Translations under genes and position numbers: made by a program
NCBI GenBank assembly: GCA_010909165.1
Contig: MU008186.1
Span: forward strand, 248,001 to 312,000
Direction: 5' to 3'
DNA length: 64,000 nt
Source of the DNA: Anthoceros angustus
Lineage: Eukaryota > Streptophyta > Anthocerotopsida > Anthocerotales > Anthocerotaceae
Notes under the pieces: model-generated
Databases searched by the model: none
What the model was told of the DNA's origin: nothing
What the model saw: only the letters and a program-made list of their open reading frames with translations
Shown here: one piece after another, positions 1-10,542 of the stretch
Numbering within the stretch: the first letter of the stretch is position 1
How the letters are laid out: the number at the start of each line of letters is the position of its first letter

Positions 1-1740
1 TCTTTCCCAGCACAGGCCTGCACTGCTAGAGACCCAAAGGGCCTCCAGTATAGTTCAGGATGGTCGACTTGCACCCTTCTTCGCCTCCTCGCTCGCTTTG
101 CTTCCACGTCCTCCCTTGTGACTCAGGGATGTGTAGCCACCCCTACGAGTCCTCATGCTGAATTTGCAAATAGAGGAGCTTGGATGGAGGAGAAATAAAG
201 AGGATGAACGGCGGAGGAAGAAGGAAGGAAGGAAGGAGGGAGGAGGAAGAAGGGAGGTGGGAGATGGGCACAGACAGGAAGAAGGGTGGAGCAGCTTGGC
301 AGAGAGAAGGAAGCAAGCAAGAGGCAGGGGGCAAGCAGGTAAAAGAAGGCAGAAGGCGGACAAGCAGTGCTAGCGGTGGAAGCAAGTAGGAGGCCGACAC
401 TGGGTATACGCCCCCGTCTTTGTCCATTGGCCGAGTTCAAAATTGGGTGACGAGACGGCGAGCTTGAACTTGTACGCCCCATGTGTACCCCGTCCGCCTG
501 AACTAGCCACCACCCATAGCCAGGAAATGCCGTCCCGTTCCACCTCCATGGCATCAACATGCCATCATGTTGCGCCCCCGGCCGCCCTGCACCTATTCCC
601 CAGACATCTTGTAAACTGTGAGTTGTAGGAGACAACCGTTAATCAATGAATGAAATGCAAAGACATGCACAACTGGTAGAAAAAGAACAACATGTGCACA
701 AGCTTTACTCTGACAGACCTTTGCCACTAAACATCCTGTGATCTTGGACATTCTTTGCGTACACAGCTGCCATAATACTAGCTCAAAACAAAGATCAGCA
801 CCATGGTCAGCATTAAAGACTCGAAGCTTGCCACAAATAGCTGTTCAAAACCTTTAGGAAAAACAAAACATCAGGGCTCGGATTCACCAAGAAAGGTGGT
901 TACTAAGAAGCTGCCTAGATGCACCGGGTAAAGCACACCCAGAGACTCACTACAAATAAAATGCTGCCGCAAACAAGCTGTGAAAACCTTTAACAAAAAA
1001 CAAAAAACTTCCCACTGATTCAAGCACGAGGGGACCTATTGTTCTTGTTACAAGGCACTGGAAAGTTGATAATATTAGTTGGCCAAGTGTCTGGCGTTAC
1101 TGGGACCGCCACCGGGAGGCGACTCTCAACAAGGCGCATGGTGACCTGCTTTTTGGTCCCATGATATATCTACACTACAAATTCCTTCCCTTCCGCCAAT
1201 CCTTTTTCAACAAAAAAACCCATTTCAGCTTGGCAGCCACAAGGCCGTGGCTTGCACCAGGTGAGTGGATTAGCTGTGCTAGCTTCACTCCATCCTCCAT
1301 TTCACTCAATCGCGTGCTCCGCTAGTGAGAGGCAATACGCCCGTGTGTGGATTCGCTGCTTCCGCTTTTGGAGGAATCGGGTAATGGCCAGGCATCTTCC
1401 CTACCTATGTGTAACGCCCAACTTATGTCAAGGCCTTGCCCAAACGCCACCGTTTCATTCATGGTGCCCGACCACTCAAGTAACCCGCGGCGCCCACGCC
1501 CGCGCTCCCTTGCAGTTTTGCAGGTGCCACTCTAGCGCGCGCGGGCCTGTCCCCGCTCCCGCCCTTCTTTCTCACCCTCCCACAATGTGGCCCTCCTCTA
1601 TGACATCTCGAGGGTCTCCAAATCAAAGAACGAAGAACCCCGGGAATCCGCATTCACCAGTCGAGGGTGACGCGCGTACGAGCCCTCTCCAAACTAGAGG
1701 TCCCCTGGAATCCGCCTTTCGCCCTTAGTGCTGTCCAAGG
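1..1740. other. Intergenic, no supported gene; purine-rich tract
   Basis: No reading frame here resembles a protein I recognise. Positions about 181-365 form a strongly purine-biased GGAAG/GGAGG tract on the plus strand, which produces long low-complexity frames on both strands. Between about 690 and 1010 there is a diverged internal duplication: the stretch around 825-860 resembles that around 965-1000, both containing a variant of AGCTGT followed by AAAACCTTTA. The rest looks like ordinary intergenic sequence. Confidence 0.5.
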
Positions 1741-1984
1741 TGACACCAGCTACTAGTTAATTTTTTTGCCTCTTTTAATTTTTTTACCTTTTTATTTTGT
1801 CTTATCAATGGTTGTTACTATTATTTTGGATAAGATGATTGAACTGTAATCATTAGGTATTGAAAATTTTCTTTATTATTTTAGAGTTAAAAATAATACT
1901 TACCTAGGCAAGAGGTAAGCCTCTCTTTATATAAGGGGTGACATTAACTCTAAAAATTCATACCAAGTATTTTTGCTACGTTGG

Positions 1985-2160
1985 ACGGAGGTGCATGGAG
2001 ACTCCGGGAGTGAGTGTGCGCGTGCTTGGAGACTACGGAGTCTAGAGTGTGTGCGGACTCCGGGAGTGAGTGTGCGTGTGCTTGGAGACTACGGAGTCTA
2101 GAGTGTGTGCGTGTGCTTGGAGACTACGGAGTCTAGAGTGCATGCATGTGCTTGGAAAAG
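1985..2160. repeat. Minisatellite-like tandem repeat
   Basis: The phrase CTTGGAGACTACGGAGTCTA followed by GAGTGTGTGC recurs at about 2019, 2078 and 2117, with interleaved copies of GACTCCGGGAGTGAGTGTGC at about 1999 and 2055. Units are roughly 39-59 bp. Nothing suggests a coding function. Confidence 0.8.
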
Positions 2161-2764
2161 AGCTTTGAGGAAGGGATGATGGAAGAATTATCAAGGGGGT
2201 AATGTCGGAGACAGGGTCCCATTCGGTTCGGGCCATGGTGGACGGAGTTTCTTAGGCCCTTTTAATGGATAGGGCAGAGTTCCCTCATTCCGCTTCATGT
2301 AGCGACTACACCGACACCGGGAAGGTGGCTCGTCTTTATTGCGTTGCACGTGAGCATAACTGGGAGGAGCTGAAGGATGTACGGAAGGAGCTTGAATTCT
2401 TTGAGGCCCGTTCCTTTGTCTACGATAGTGAACTACTTGGCGGGCCTAGCTAGAGTATGAAAATGTGGAAGAATTATTTTAAGATAATCATGGAATTTGA
2501 GAAGGTGTTAGGTGCAGAGGGCGAGTCTAGCAGGTAGATTTTAGTGAAAGATGCACATAGAGTAGATGCGTCGTGCAGCTCAAAGTTCTGGAGCTCGAAG
2601 GGCTTCTCAAGACGTGACATGCACCCTGTCACAGAGCAGTTACCAGAAACTTGAAAGTCTGCATGGTAACGACTCATAAATGTCGTGCCATCTGCCGTCT
2701 GGTTTGTTGGGCAGAACATACGCTGAAGCCAGTTTCTCCATATTTATATAGTGCATTATCTTGC

Positions 2765-3200
2765 TATTTTTGACCCGGGGATCAGGTTTTGGTTGCTGAT
2801 GTGGTTGTAATTGATCCCACCTAGGAGAGTGTCTGCGAATATGTTATTCTTAACCCTCCAGGTTGGGCGGCGGAGGGATGCGCGACGGCTAAGGTCCACA
2901 AGTACTCTCCTATGCAGGACGGCCATGCCTTCGTCCCCCTTGCCATTGAGACTCACGGAGCCATGGACAAGGATTTCTCTAGGTTCGTCAAGGCTTGCCC
3001 CAAGGCTTATCATAGCCGCAGGAATGGGGTTGGCCTCCCCATTTCTTGTATTGTTGCTTTCTTTCGCTAGAGGGTTTCCATCGCTCTGCAGAGGGCGTTG
3101 GCTAACGCAGTATATAGAACGATAGTGAGCACGGAAGATGCAACTACTTCGACATCGGTGGTAAGTAGGACTTTTCACATCCCTGACCACGAAGTTCTTC
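2765..3200 (+). mobile_element. Decayed retroelement ORF fragment (region after reverse transcriptase)
   Basis: Read from about 2782, the plus strand gives DQVLVADVVVIDPT, a stop, then ESVCEYVILNPPGW, AAEGCATAKVHKYSPM, GHAFVPLAIETHGAM and DKDFSRFVKAC. Further on (about 3066-3115) a stop is followed by RVSIALQRALANAVYRT. The order of an aspartate-rich beta segment, an A/K-rich stretch, a FVPLAIET box and a terminal RVSxALQ box is typical of the tail of plant reverse-transcriptase ORFs; that assignment is from family memory. The internal stops mean it is dead. A second relic of the same family lies at 47390-47700. Confidence 0.6.
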
Positions 3201-3647
3201 GGACGGTTGGTAGTTTTGAAATGCGTGATCGTGAGGGCTAGTCCCCCTGGCATGGTGCCCTTCGTTGGGTTTTTCCCCTTTGTTTTTGGGTGGATGGGTT
3301 TTTCCCGTCTCTTTTTTATAATAAAGTCAACTTTTCCATCATATTATCTTGCTTAAAGTTTCTCCATATTTTCATGCAAGGCCTATTCCTGCTCCTGCTC
3401 CCGCTCCTGCTCACACTGTGCCCTCGGCATGTCCAGCAACAACGAAAGCCGGCAGGAAGCATGGATTGGGCATGAAGGGGGTCCGGGGGTTCGCGTTCTC
3501 GTGGACGGGCGGGTGGAGGTCGAGCAAATATTGCAGGGTGCTGACAGGGTTGAGTGACATCAGGCTTGGGTTTCTTTTGCGAAGGTCTGGGCTCGCCTAC
3601 GGAGCAACCAGAATTTAGTGTGGAAGGCCGCTGGGAGCGGTGGGACA

Positions 3648-3719
3648 TGTTGCTGCTGGGTTCGAGTCCAGATGTCCACGGCCACAACGTGGAAGTCTTA
3701 CCACTAAACTACAGCCATC
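3648..3719 (-). tRNA. tRNA-His(GTG)-like sequence, probably degenerate
   Basis: On the minus strand the sequence has a D-arm of plant type (TAGTTTAGTGGTAAG), an anticodon arm CCACG-TTGTGGC-CGTGG with anticodon GTG, and a T-loop CTCGAAC. This matches the layout of nuclear plant tRNA-His. The acceptor stem (ATGGCTG against CAGCAAC) has two mismatches and the T-stem end is weakened, so it is more likely a pseudogene than a functional gene. Confidence 0.6.
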
Positions 3720-3984
3720 ATACGTGAACCATTTGACAGGCATCCTTGAGATGGTCTTGAATCAAAAAAACGCAACCCCAAGACTTCCGTCTTCCATACT
3801 CTTATTCCACCTGAATTAGTTGCATCCCTTTTGCCTCAAAGATCGAAGAGTAAGAATTACAATTTTGGGGTTAAAAGAAGATTAACATGGCCTAAGAAGC
3901 GTTCTGCCTTTTCTCTGGCAGCGGTGATAGCTTCTGAGGATTCAGGGTCTCACTGCACTCGCTGCAAGTAGCACCAAAAACAGA

Positions 3985-4135
3985 AGGGATGTTGCCGGCT
4001 ACATGCCAGCCAGTTCAGCTTCTTCAGCCCTCGCAGCGTTTCCGCTACTCAACCCTGTACAATCTCGGACATGTCACTACTACAAACACCGAAACCACTG
4101 CCATGTTCATCACGATCGATGGCTCAAATTGTACT
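3985..4135 (-). pseudogene. Decayed duplicate of the SDH7-like terminal exon
   Basis: This stretch is a diverged tandem copy of about 4160-4310. Both contain CAGCTTCTTCAGCCCTCGCAG-like sequence, a CAAACACCGAAACCA phrase and a following CATCTTGATC/CATCACGATC phrase at matching spacing. The 4180-4253 copy is the real third exon of the SDH7-like gene; in this copy the frame is broken. Confidence 0.65.
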
Positions 4136-4179
4136 TTTCGGAGGCAACACAAAAGACAGAAGGCATGCCGGCTATAGTG

Positions 4180-4687
4180 CTAGCCAGTTTCCGCTTCTTC
4201 AGCCCTCGCAGCCTTCCGTGCTTGCACCCTGTAGAATATCTCATACACACCACCTCAAACACCGAAACCATTCCCATCTTGATCAGGATCGGTATCACTT
4301 TCATTTCCTCTCCACAGAAATGACCGAACACCATATGAATGGTGAGACAAATCCAGACTTCAATGACATCAGGGGATGCAACCCTCACCTGCTACCACGA
4401 ACAGGACGAGCACATCCCCAAATGATTTCATGGCGCTCACAGTTTTCTTCGTAGACTTGTAGGGAGCCAGATAAGGATCGTCATCCAGAAGCTGCAAACA
4501 GTGATCACAATGCGTGAGGATGCAAGGCATGGAAACGAGATCAGATCGGGAGAAAAAAATTACAATCAGAGCTGGCAGTCGGACTCACGATCTTCTCCCT
4601 TCCACCTGCTTCCGCCGACAGTCTGCGGATGTGAGCTGGCGGAGCAATGGATGTTCTACGAGCTAGAAGCGCCCGCAGACCCTGCAT
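4180..4687 (-). CDS. SDH7: Succinate dehydrogenase subunit 7-like mitochondrial protein
   Basis: A small three-exon gene of 91 codons: exons 4589-4687, 4389-4491 and 4180-4253, all with GT-AG introns and matching phases (0, then 1). Exon 1 (33 residues, MQGLRALLARRTS...) is arginine-rich without early acidic residues, like a mitochondrial presequence, and ends GGREKI. Exon 2 reads LLDDDPYLAPYKSTKKTV then AMKSFGDVLVLFVVAG, matching the plant SDH7 pattern REKALLAEDP, FKSYKK, GDVLTVVVVAG. Exon 3 completes it with GVYEIFYRVQARKAARAEEA. SDH7 is a plant-specific accessory subunit of complex II whose exact role is unclear. It diverges from VPS45 with 307 bp between start codons. The individual frames are too short to stand out; the call rests on splicing and family memory. 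Confidence 0.78.
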
Positions 4688-4994
4688 CCTGACTTGCTCG
4701 TGATGACAGTTTCTTCCACGAGGTTTGCAATGCCTTGTGCACCGACGCGCTTCGTTAGTCGGGAATGAACTAAAGGATCTCACAGTCTGAGCTAACCACC
4801 TAATAGGTTAGCTAGCTTTTAACATTTAGCTGTGAAAATGTATCGGTGCAGCAGGTCACGACATTGTGCGCTCACAGTGTTCACTGTCCGCTTCAGATCA
4901 TCGCTGGTTGAGCAGCAACAGGAGCAGAGATCGCGATCTTTTGCGGCTGTAGGCTCGAAGAGGAAGGAGTCGAAATCCAGCAACGACCCCAACC
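4688..4994. promoter_or_regulatory. Shared divergent promoter, SDH7-like / VPS45
   Basis: The 307 bp between the two start codons must hold both 5' untranslated regions and promoters. I see no clear TATA box at a standard distance for either gene. Shared regulation is inferred only from the head-to-head layout. Confidence 0.5.
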
Positions 4995-7900
4995 ATGGTG
5001 CTGGTGGCGGGAGTTCGGGAGTATATAAATCGGATGGTGAACGACATTGCCGGGATGAAAGTGATTCTGCTGGATGCGCAGACGGTGAGATGGCGTGCAT
5101 CTCGGAGAACTAGCCCGATCTGCCGATGTGCTGCCGATTCACTGTCTTGAGATGGACGACGTCAGTGCACGTCCTTCTAGGTCTTGGAGCTGATCAGTGG
5201 GTTTTCGGATTGCAGGTGGGAATTGTGAGCGTGGTTTTGAGTCAGACGCAGTTGCTGCAGAAGGAGGTGTTCTTGGTCGAGATGCTGGATTCAGGAGCCG
5301 AGACAGTTATGACACATTTGAAGGCAATTTGCTTTCTACGGCCTACTCTTGACAACGTTCAGCTTCTGAAGCGCCATCTAATGAATCCGCGGTTTGGAGA
5401 GTATCACGTTTGTGAGTATCGAGGAGCAGGTTTTCAAGATAGCGATGTAGAATTTGTCCGATCTCGAGGACGTAGCACGTATGGTGCAGCTGACTTGTTT
5501 TCTCTGGCAGTTTTTTCCAACATTGTGAAGAACTCATACCTTCAAATGCTGGCTGATGGAGATGAACATGATGCTGTCCAAACAGTGCAGGTAAGGCTTC
5601 ATTCAATGTTTGGTGTGGTTAGTTGTATAGATCTGTGGACGGGGTCATATCTTGCTGTGTATTGTGTGTAGCTTGGTGTCAATGCGATGTTGAATTGTGG
5701 TGGTATTGTTTGTTGAAGCGTGTTGTAAGTCCTGGATTTGTGGTTTGGCAGGAAATGCTTGTCAGTTTTCTGCTTCAGGCACTTGTGTCCAACAGCGGTG
5801 GCACGTTTTGTAAATCATGAAAGGTGGTGGTTTGCAGGAGTACTTTGCAGACTATTTTGCTATTGATCCGTTCCATTTCTCCCTCAATCTTCCCGCGAAT
5901 CACGTTTGTCTGATGCCAACAGTCTTGGACCCACAAATGAGTCAGCAGGTTGTAGATCGGATTGTGGAAGGCATTACAGCTCTTTGTCTCTCATTAAAGA
6001 AGCGTCCCATTGTGAGATACTCTCGTACTTCCGAGATAGCTCGTCGAATTGCCCAAGATGCAGCGGTGTGTTCATCTCTGTCTGTTCTCATGACGTATGT
6101 TTGCTGATTGTTCATTCAGATCATTCGAATGAGACTATCTGAATTGTCTGCAGAAACTAATGTACGAAACTGAGAGCGGGCTGTTTGACTTCAGACGACC
6201 TGATGTTCCTCCTTTGCTTTTGATTATGGATAGACGGGACGATCCAGTGACACCTCTTCTGAACCAGTGGACATATCAGGTGCTGTGGTGCACGATTTTG
6301 TTTCCAATGAGCTAGAGCTATCTCAGTCTCAGCTGCAAACTGGCCTGCAACTGGCAAAGAGAGTTTGTGGAAGATGCTATGGTTCCTTGTTCACTTTCTT
6401 TGGCTGCCTTTGATACAGGCCATGGTCCATGAGCTGATAGGTATTCAAGACAATAGAGTGGACTTAAAGCATCTTTCTAAGGTTCCTGCTGATCAGCAGG
6501 TATGCTCTAAGACCACCAGGCATCTTAAGTCTGTATGGATCCTGTCGATCCACTAACAGTGTGAGGCTTTTTGTTCTCAGGAAGTGGTTCTATCATCGGA
6601 GCAAGATCCCTTTTTCAAGTCAAATATGTACGAGAACTTTGGTGATCTTGGAGCCAATATAAAAAAGATGGTTGATGAATTTCAGCATACCTCTAAAAGC
6701 AACCAGAACATCCAATCTCTTGGTACACTTCCTTATGGCCATGGTTTTGAAGCTTTATTATAGGTCCAGTGGGATTCTGTGACGCATGTGTTCTGAGACA
6801 ATAGGTGCTGGATGCAGATGACATGGTTCGCTTTGTGGAGAACTATCCCGAGTATCGGAAAATGCAGGGCAATGTATCCAAACATGTGACTATGATGACA
6901 GAGATGAGTCGAATTGTGGATGAAAGGCAACTGATGTCAGTTTCACAAACAGAACAAGAACTTGCGTGCAATGCTGGACAACAAGCTGCTTTTGAGGTAT
7001 TTCCTTGGCCTTGGAGTTGGAAGTCTTGTAAGTACAAGGCGTAGTGTATGGATGGGAGACTTACATCTGGTCTTGCACAGGCTGTTGTGAATCAGCTGAA
7101 CAATGAACGGATAGCTGACATGGACAGAATACGTCTCGTGATGCTGTACGCTCTTCGATACGAGAAAGAGAACCCAATGATGTTGGAGCAGCTGCTTTCT
7201 AAACTCTCCTCCCGCAGCAGTAACTACAACTTCAACGTAAGCAACCGTCCATGTGCTGTGAATCTTCTGTATGGACTTGCAACAGGAGCCTGATGCGACA
7301 TGGTTGTTATATTTGTCTGTTGGCGGAATAGCGATACTGAAAATGCAAGTCTAGAAGGTGTCACAGAGCTCTAGAGCTTTAATATTCCTAGACACAATGT
7401 TGTCTGTGTCAGCTTGTGCGCACGCTATTGAAGCAAGCTGGTCTGGATAAACGGACTGGAGATCTATATGGGAACAGGGATTTGTTCAATCGGGCCCGAA
7501 ACATGGCTCGAGGGTTGAAGGTGGGCCCTCTCCAAATCGTCTTGGGTGAATTTTGTGGGTCTTTTCGTCCATTTCTCATGCTTGCTGACTGCCTACGTCA
7601 CTGACAACTTGTGGTTTCTTCTATAAGGGCGTTGAGAACGTGTACACACAGCACCAGCCCCTCATCACCCAAGTCATCGAAAGTGTCGTGAAGCTCCGAG
7701 TGAAGGACATGGATTATCCGGCAATTGGCAACATGACGCAGCAGGCAACAAGGTTGGTCAGGCTGCATTTGAGTCTGATCGAAGTGTTGTTCTATTTCAT
7801 TTTTCTCTGATGTGCACATTTTGTCTTCTGTCCACAGGCCCCCACAAGACTTGATTGTGTTCATCATTGGCGGCTCAACTTACGAAGAGGCTCGAGCTGT

Positions 7901-8115
7901 AGCTTTGCAAAACGCTGCAAATCCAGGCACCAGAGTGTATCTCGGCGGCACCACAGTTCTCAACACCGCGAAGTAAGCCCAGGAATCTTGTCTCTTTTCA
8001 TCAAAAGTCACCCCGATGGGTTCCGCCTATGATTCCGTTCAGTTTGAATTGCAGATTTTTGAGTAACCTTGAAGAGGTATCTCGGACGGACCGCAAAAGC
8101 TACCGTGGTTTGTGA
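4995..8115 (+). CDS. VPS45: Vacuolar protein sorting-associated protein 45 (Sec1/Munc18 family)
   Basis: VPS45 is an SM protein that binds Tlg2/SYP4-type syntaxins and promotes SNARE assembly for trans-Golgi and vacuolar trafficking. The spliced product follows plant VPS45 end to end: [18 protein letters not shown] at the start, then [154 protein letters not shown] and [18 protein letters not shown]. Early exons are 4995-5084, 5216-5411, 5511-5590 and 5838-6065; the last intron opens near 7971 and the final exon encodes [15 protein letters not shown]. Introns are about 80-250 bp with GT-AG ends. The ATG at 4995 gives the conserved N-terminus. Length is near the family norm of about 570 residues. 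It looks intact. Confidence 0.95.
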
Positions 8116-8145
8116 GCGGGATGTACCTCTCATTATTGGAATCGA

Positions 8146-8894
8146 TCAGACGCGCCTAGGGCTCTTCATGAACCTGTCTACAGCTTTCCGAGCTATGTTA
8201 GCAGGAACAGTGTGAGGGCCATCAAACACAAGATACTGCACGTCATACCCTGCCTGCTGTAGCGTGGGCACCAGGTTTCTACTGCACCTGTGGATCGGGA
8301 GAACCGGGTCCCTCGTCCTGTGCGTAACAGTCCGGGACAGGCCACCCGGTCCCCCGGGACCACGAACCCCGCCGAGAACGCCAGGACATGGCCGAACAAG
8401 TCCCCGTTGATAAGGGCCAGCGAGAGCACGTACGACGCGCCGTCAGAGAAGCCGGCGACTCGGATCCACCTCGTGCCGACTGAAAGTATCTGCTAGCGCC
8501 CGGTCGAGAAACGCCACGTCCGGTCCGAACTGCCCTCGTACGGTGTCCCAGGTAGACGACCACGAGTCGGCGCCCAGCACCAATGCCCCCGCCCGGTCTG
8601 CAGGCTCTGCAGCATGGCCACCACGCCGCGCGCGTCGCCCGCCGCTCCATGCAGCATCACCACGAGAGGAGCCGGGCTGAGAGCGGTCGGCGGCACGTAC
8701 GGCAGCCCGTCGCGGGCGCCGCCCAGCTTCAGGCGATGGAGTCCGGGGGACCTCGGGGCCTTGGTTTGCAGTATACTGGATGGCAGCGACCGCAGCCGGC
8801 CGGGCGCGCCCGCGCCGCCGCCGCGGACCTTTGGGCTGCGACCGCTGCCAATTGCAGGGGTCTCTGACTCCACATCGTTGCTTACGTCGCTCAT
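8146..8894 (-). pseudogene. Alpha/beta-hydrolase (PHB-depolymerase/carboxylesterase type), frameshifted
   Basis: From an ATG at 8894 (MSDVSNDVESETPAIG) the frame reaches PLVVMLHGAAGDARG, the oxyanion-hole HG region. Near 8593 it must shift to read GALVLGADSWSSTWDTV and RGQFGPDVAFLDRALADTFS. Near 8475 it shifts again for VAGFSDGASYVLSLAL, the nucleophile elbow G-F-S-D-G. Near 8335 it shifts back for TRDPVLPIHRCSRNLV and VFDGPHTVPANIARKAV, holding the putative catalytic Asp and His, and ends at the TGA at 8146. All triad residues survive and no frame has an internal stop in its conserved part. About three single-base losses in G/C-rich runs explain the breaks. This is either a young pseudogene or sequence error. 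It lies just after VPS45, tail to tail. Confidence 0.72.
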
Positions 8895-9111
8895 GGCGGA
8901 TGCTCTCTTCCGCTTTCTCCTTCTCCGTCCAAGATTTTGGCCCAACCGCAGAAGCAATGTGAAGCCAGGGGAGGAAGGCAAGCGATTTGAACATTTGCGC
9001 AAGCAGGCCTACGATCAAAGTAGAAACCGGCACGGCTATGACTCCAGTCATCCACTCTAAGACGTGGATTCTCAGAGTCTAGGACACGTGCAGACTGAGC
9101 TGGTCCCATCA

Positions 9112-10542
9112 TCACCGGAAAAATCTGAAGATCATCACGTGCTTGTATGTTTCTCCAGGTTGAACAATGATGGAAGGGAAGCTCGGCTGGTTGACAGAAT
9201 CCGGGAAGTGCTGTGTCTCCAAGCACAGGCCTGCGTGTATGTTGTACACAGCTCCAGATTTTCCTGCAATCCCGTCCAGAAAGTTCCCGGTGTAGAATTG
9301 AACTCCAGGTGCGCTAGTCAGCACTTCCAGAACTCTGCCGCTCTTGATGTGCTTCACTCTTGCTGCCAGGTCCACCTCTGAGGAGTCTTTAACTTTCCAG
9401 AGAACGTAGTTGTGATCGTAGCCGCCCGGGACTTGGTGAATCCGGCTCCCGATGACCTGCAACTGCGTGAAGTCGAACGGAGTTCCCGCCACAGGTTTGA
9501 TCTCACCGGTAGGAATGAGGTTTTCATTCACTGGGGTGATGTGGTCCCCGAATATCTGTATCTCATGCTCCAGAACATCACCACTGCCGTGGCCTCCCAG
9601 GTTCCAATATGTATGCTGAGCCAAGTTCACAGGAGTGGCCTTGGTCCTGGGACTGGCCTCCATCCTGGTTTCCAGCTCGTTGTCCGCGATCAAGGTGTAG
9701 GTCACGGTGACATCCAGGTCCCCTGGAAAACCTGTCGACAATTTGAAGACATCAGGGTTTATGCATGGGTATACAATTGAAGGCTGGATGGAGCTATCAT
9801 GGACGCATGCATACCTTGCTCCCCGTCATGGCTTTGGTAGGTGAACTGCACCGACGGTCCTTTCGGATTGTCCACCTCCTTGGACTGCCAGAGCACCTTA
9901 TCAAACCCTTTTTCTCCACCGTGAAGAGTATTGGGACCATTGTTTGCAGGGAGCTTGTACCTCACCCCGTCAAGTGTGAACTCCGCACCAGCAATACGGT
10001 TGGCCACTCTCCCTACTATGCAACCGAAGTAGGGGGAAGTGCCGTCCTGCAATAATCACTCCTTTCTTGTCAGTTCCAGCATTCCAGCACCTTGATTGTG
10101 AAATTAAGAAAACCATGAGCAGCATGCAGATTCAACAGCTTCAGGGTGCAAATTCAACAGCTTGAGGTTGCAAATTCAACAAATTCAGCTTGAGCAGGTT
10201 GAGGAGGTTGCCAGATAGGGAATGAGGCTGTCAAAACCCAGGACTATGTCGTCAACTTCACCTACAAGCCACCCAAAACAAGTAGTCAGACGGAGGTGAT
10301 GATCCTCCCCACCCAATCTGCTGCACACAATTCAAGGCTAATGATTACACCAGAACAGTGTGCTTCACCAGGTGGCTTGCTCTTGAGAATCCAAACTCAC
10401 CCTCAGCATCTGGCACCGTGAGTGACATGATCGAGGCACCCACATTAGTGACCTTGACAGCGAAGTGACCTCGCTCCAGTCGGTACACATCCACTCCACT
10501 TCCCTCCTTCCCCGCAACCTCTTCCTTGCTCACCGTTCCCAT
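9112..10542 (-). CDS. Aldose 1-epimerase (galactose mutarotase)
   Basis: Aldose 1-epimerase interconverts the alpha and beta anomers of hexoses such as galactose and glucose. Four exons (10401-10542, 10212-10261, 9815-10046, 9112-9731) join in phase into 347 residues. The product opens [20 protein letters not shown], then [115 protein letters not shown] and [18 protein letters not shown]. The His residues in NTLHGG and AQHTYW and the Glu in CLETQ are the expected catalytic residues. Length matches plant relatives. Intron 2 has a GC donor (CTG|GCAACC), needed to keep alignment and avoid a stop. No targeting peptide is evident, so it is probably cytosolic. Confidence 0.93.

Noticed and set aside
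153-635. 160-codon minus-strand frame near the left edge
   Set aside because: It spans a purine/pyrimidine-rich tract; the product is low-complexity Pro/Ser/Leu with overlapping open frames on both strands.
1252-1728. 158-codon plus-strand frame
   Set aside because: No family resemblance, no splice context, and composition typical of GC-rich intergenic DNA.
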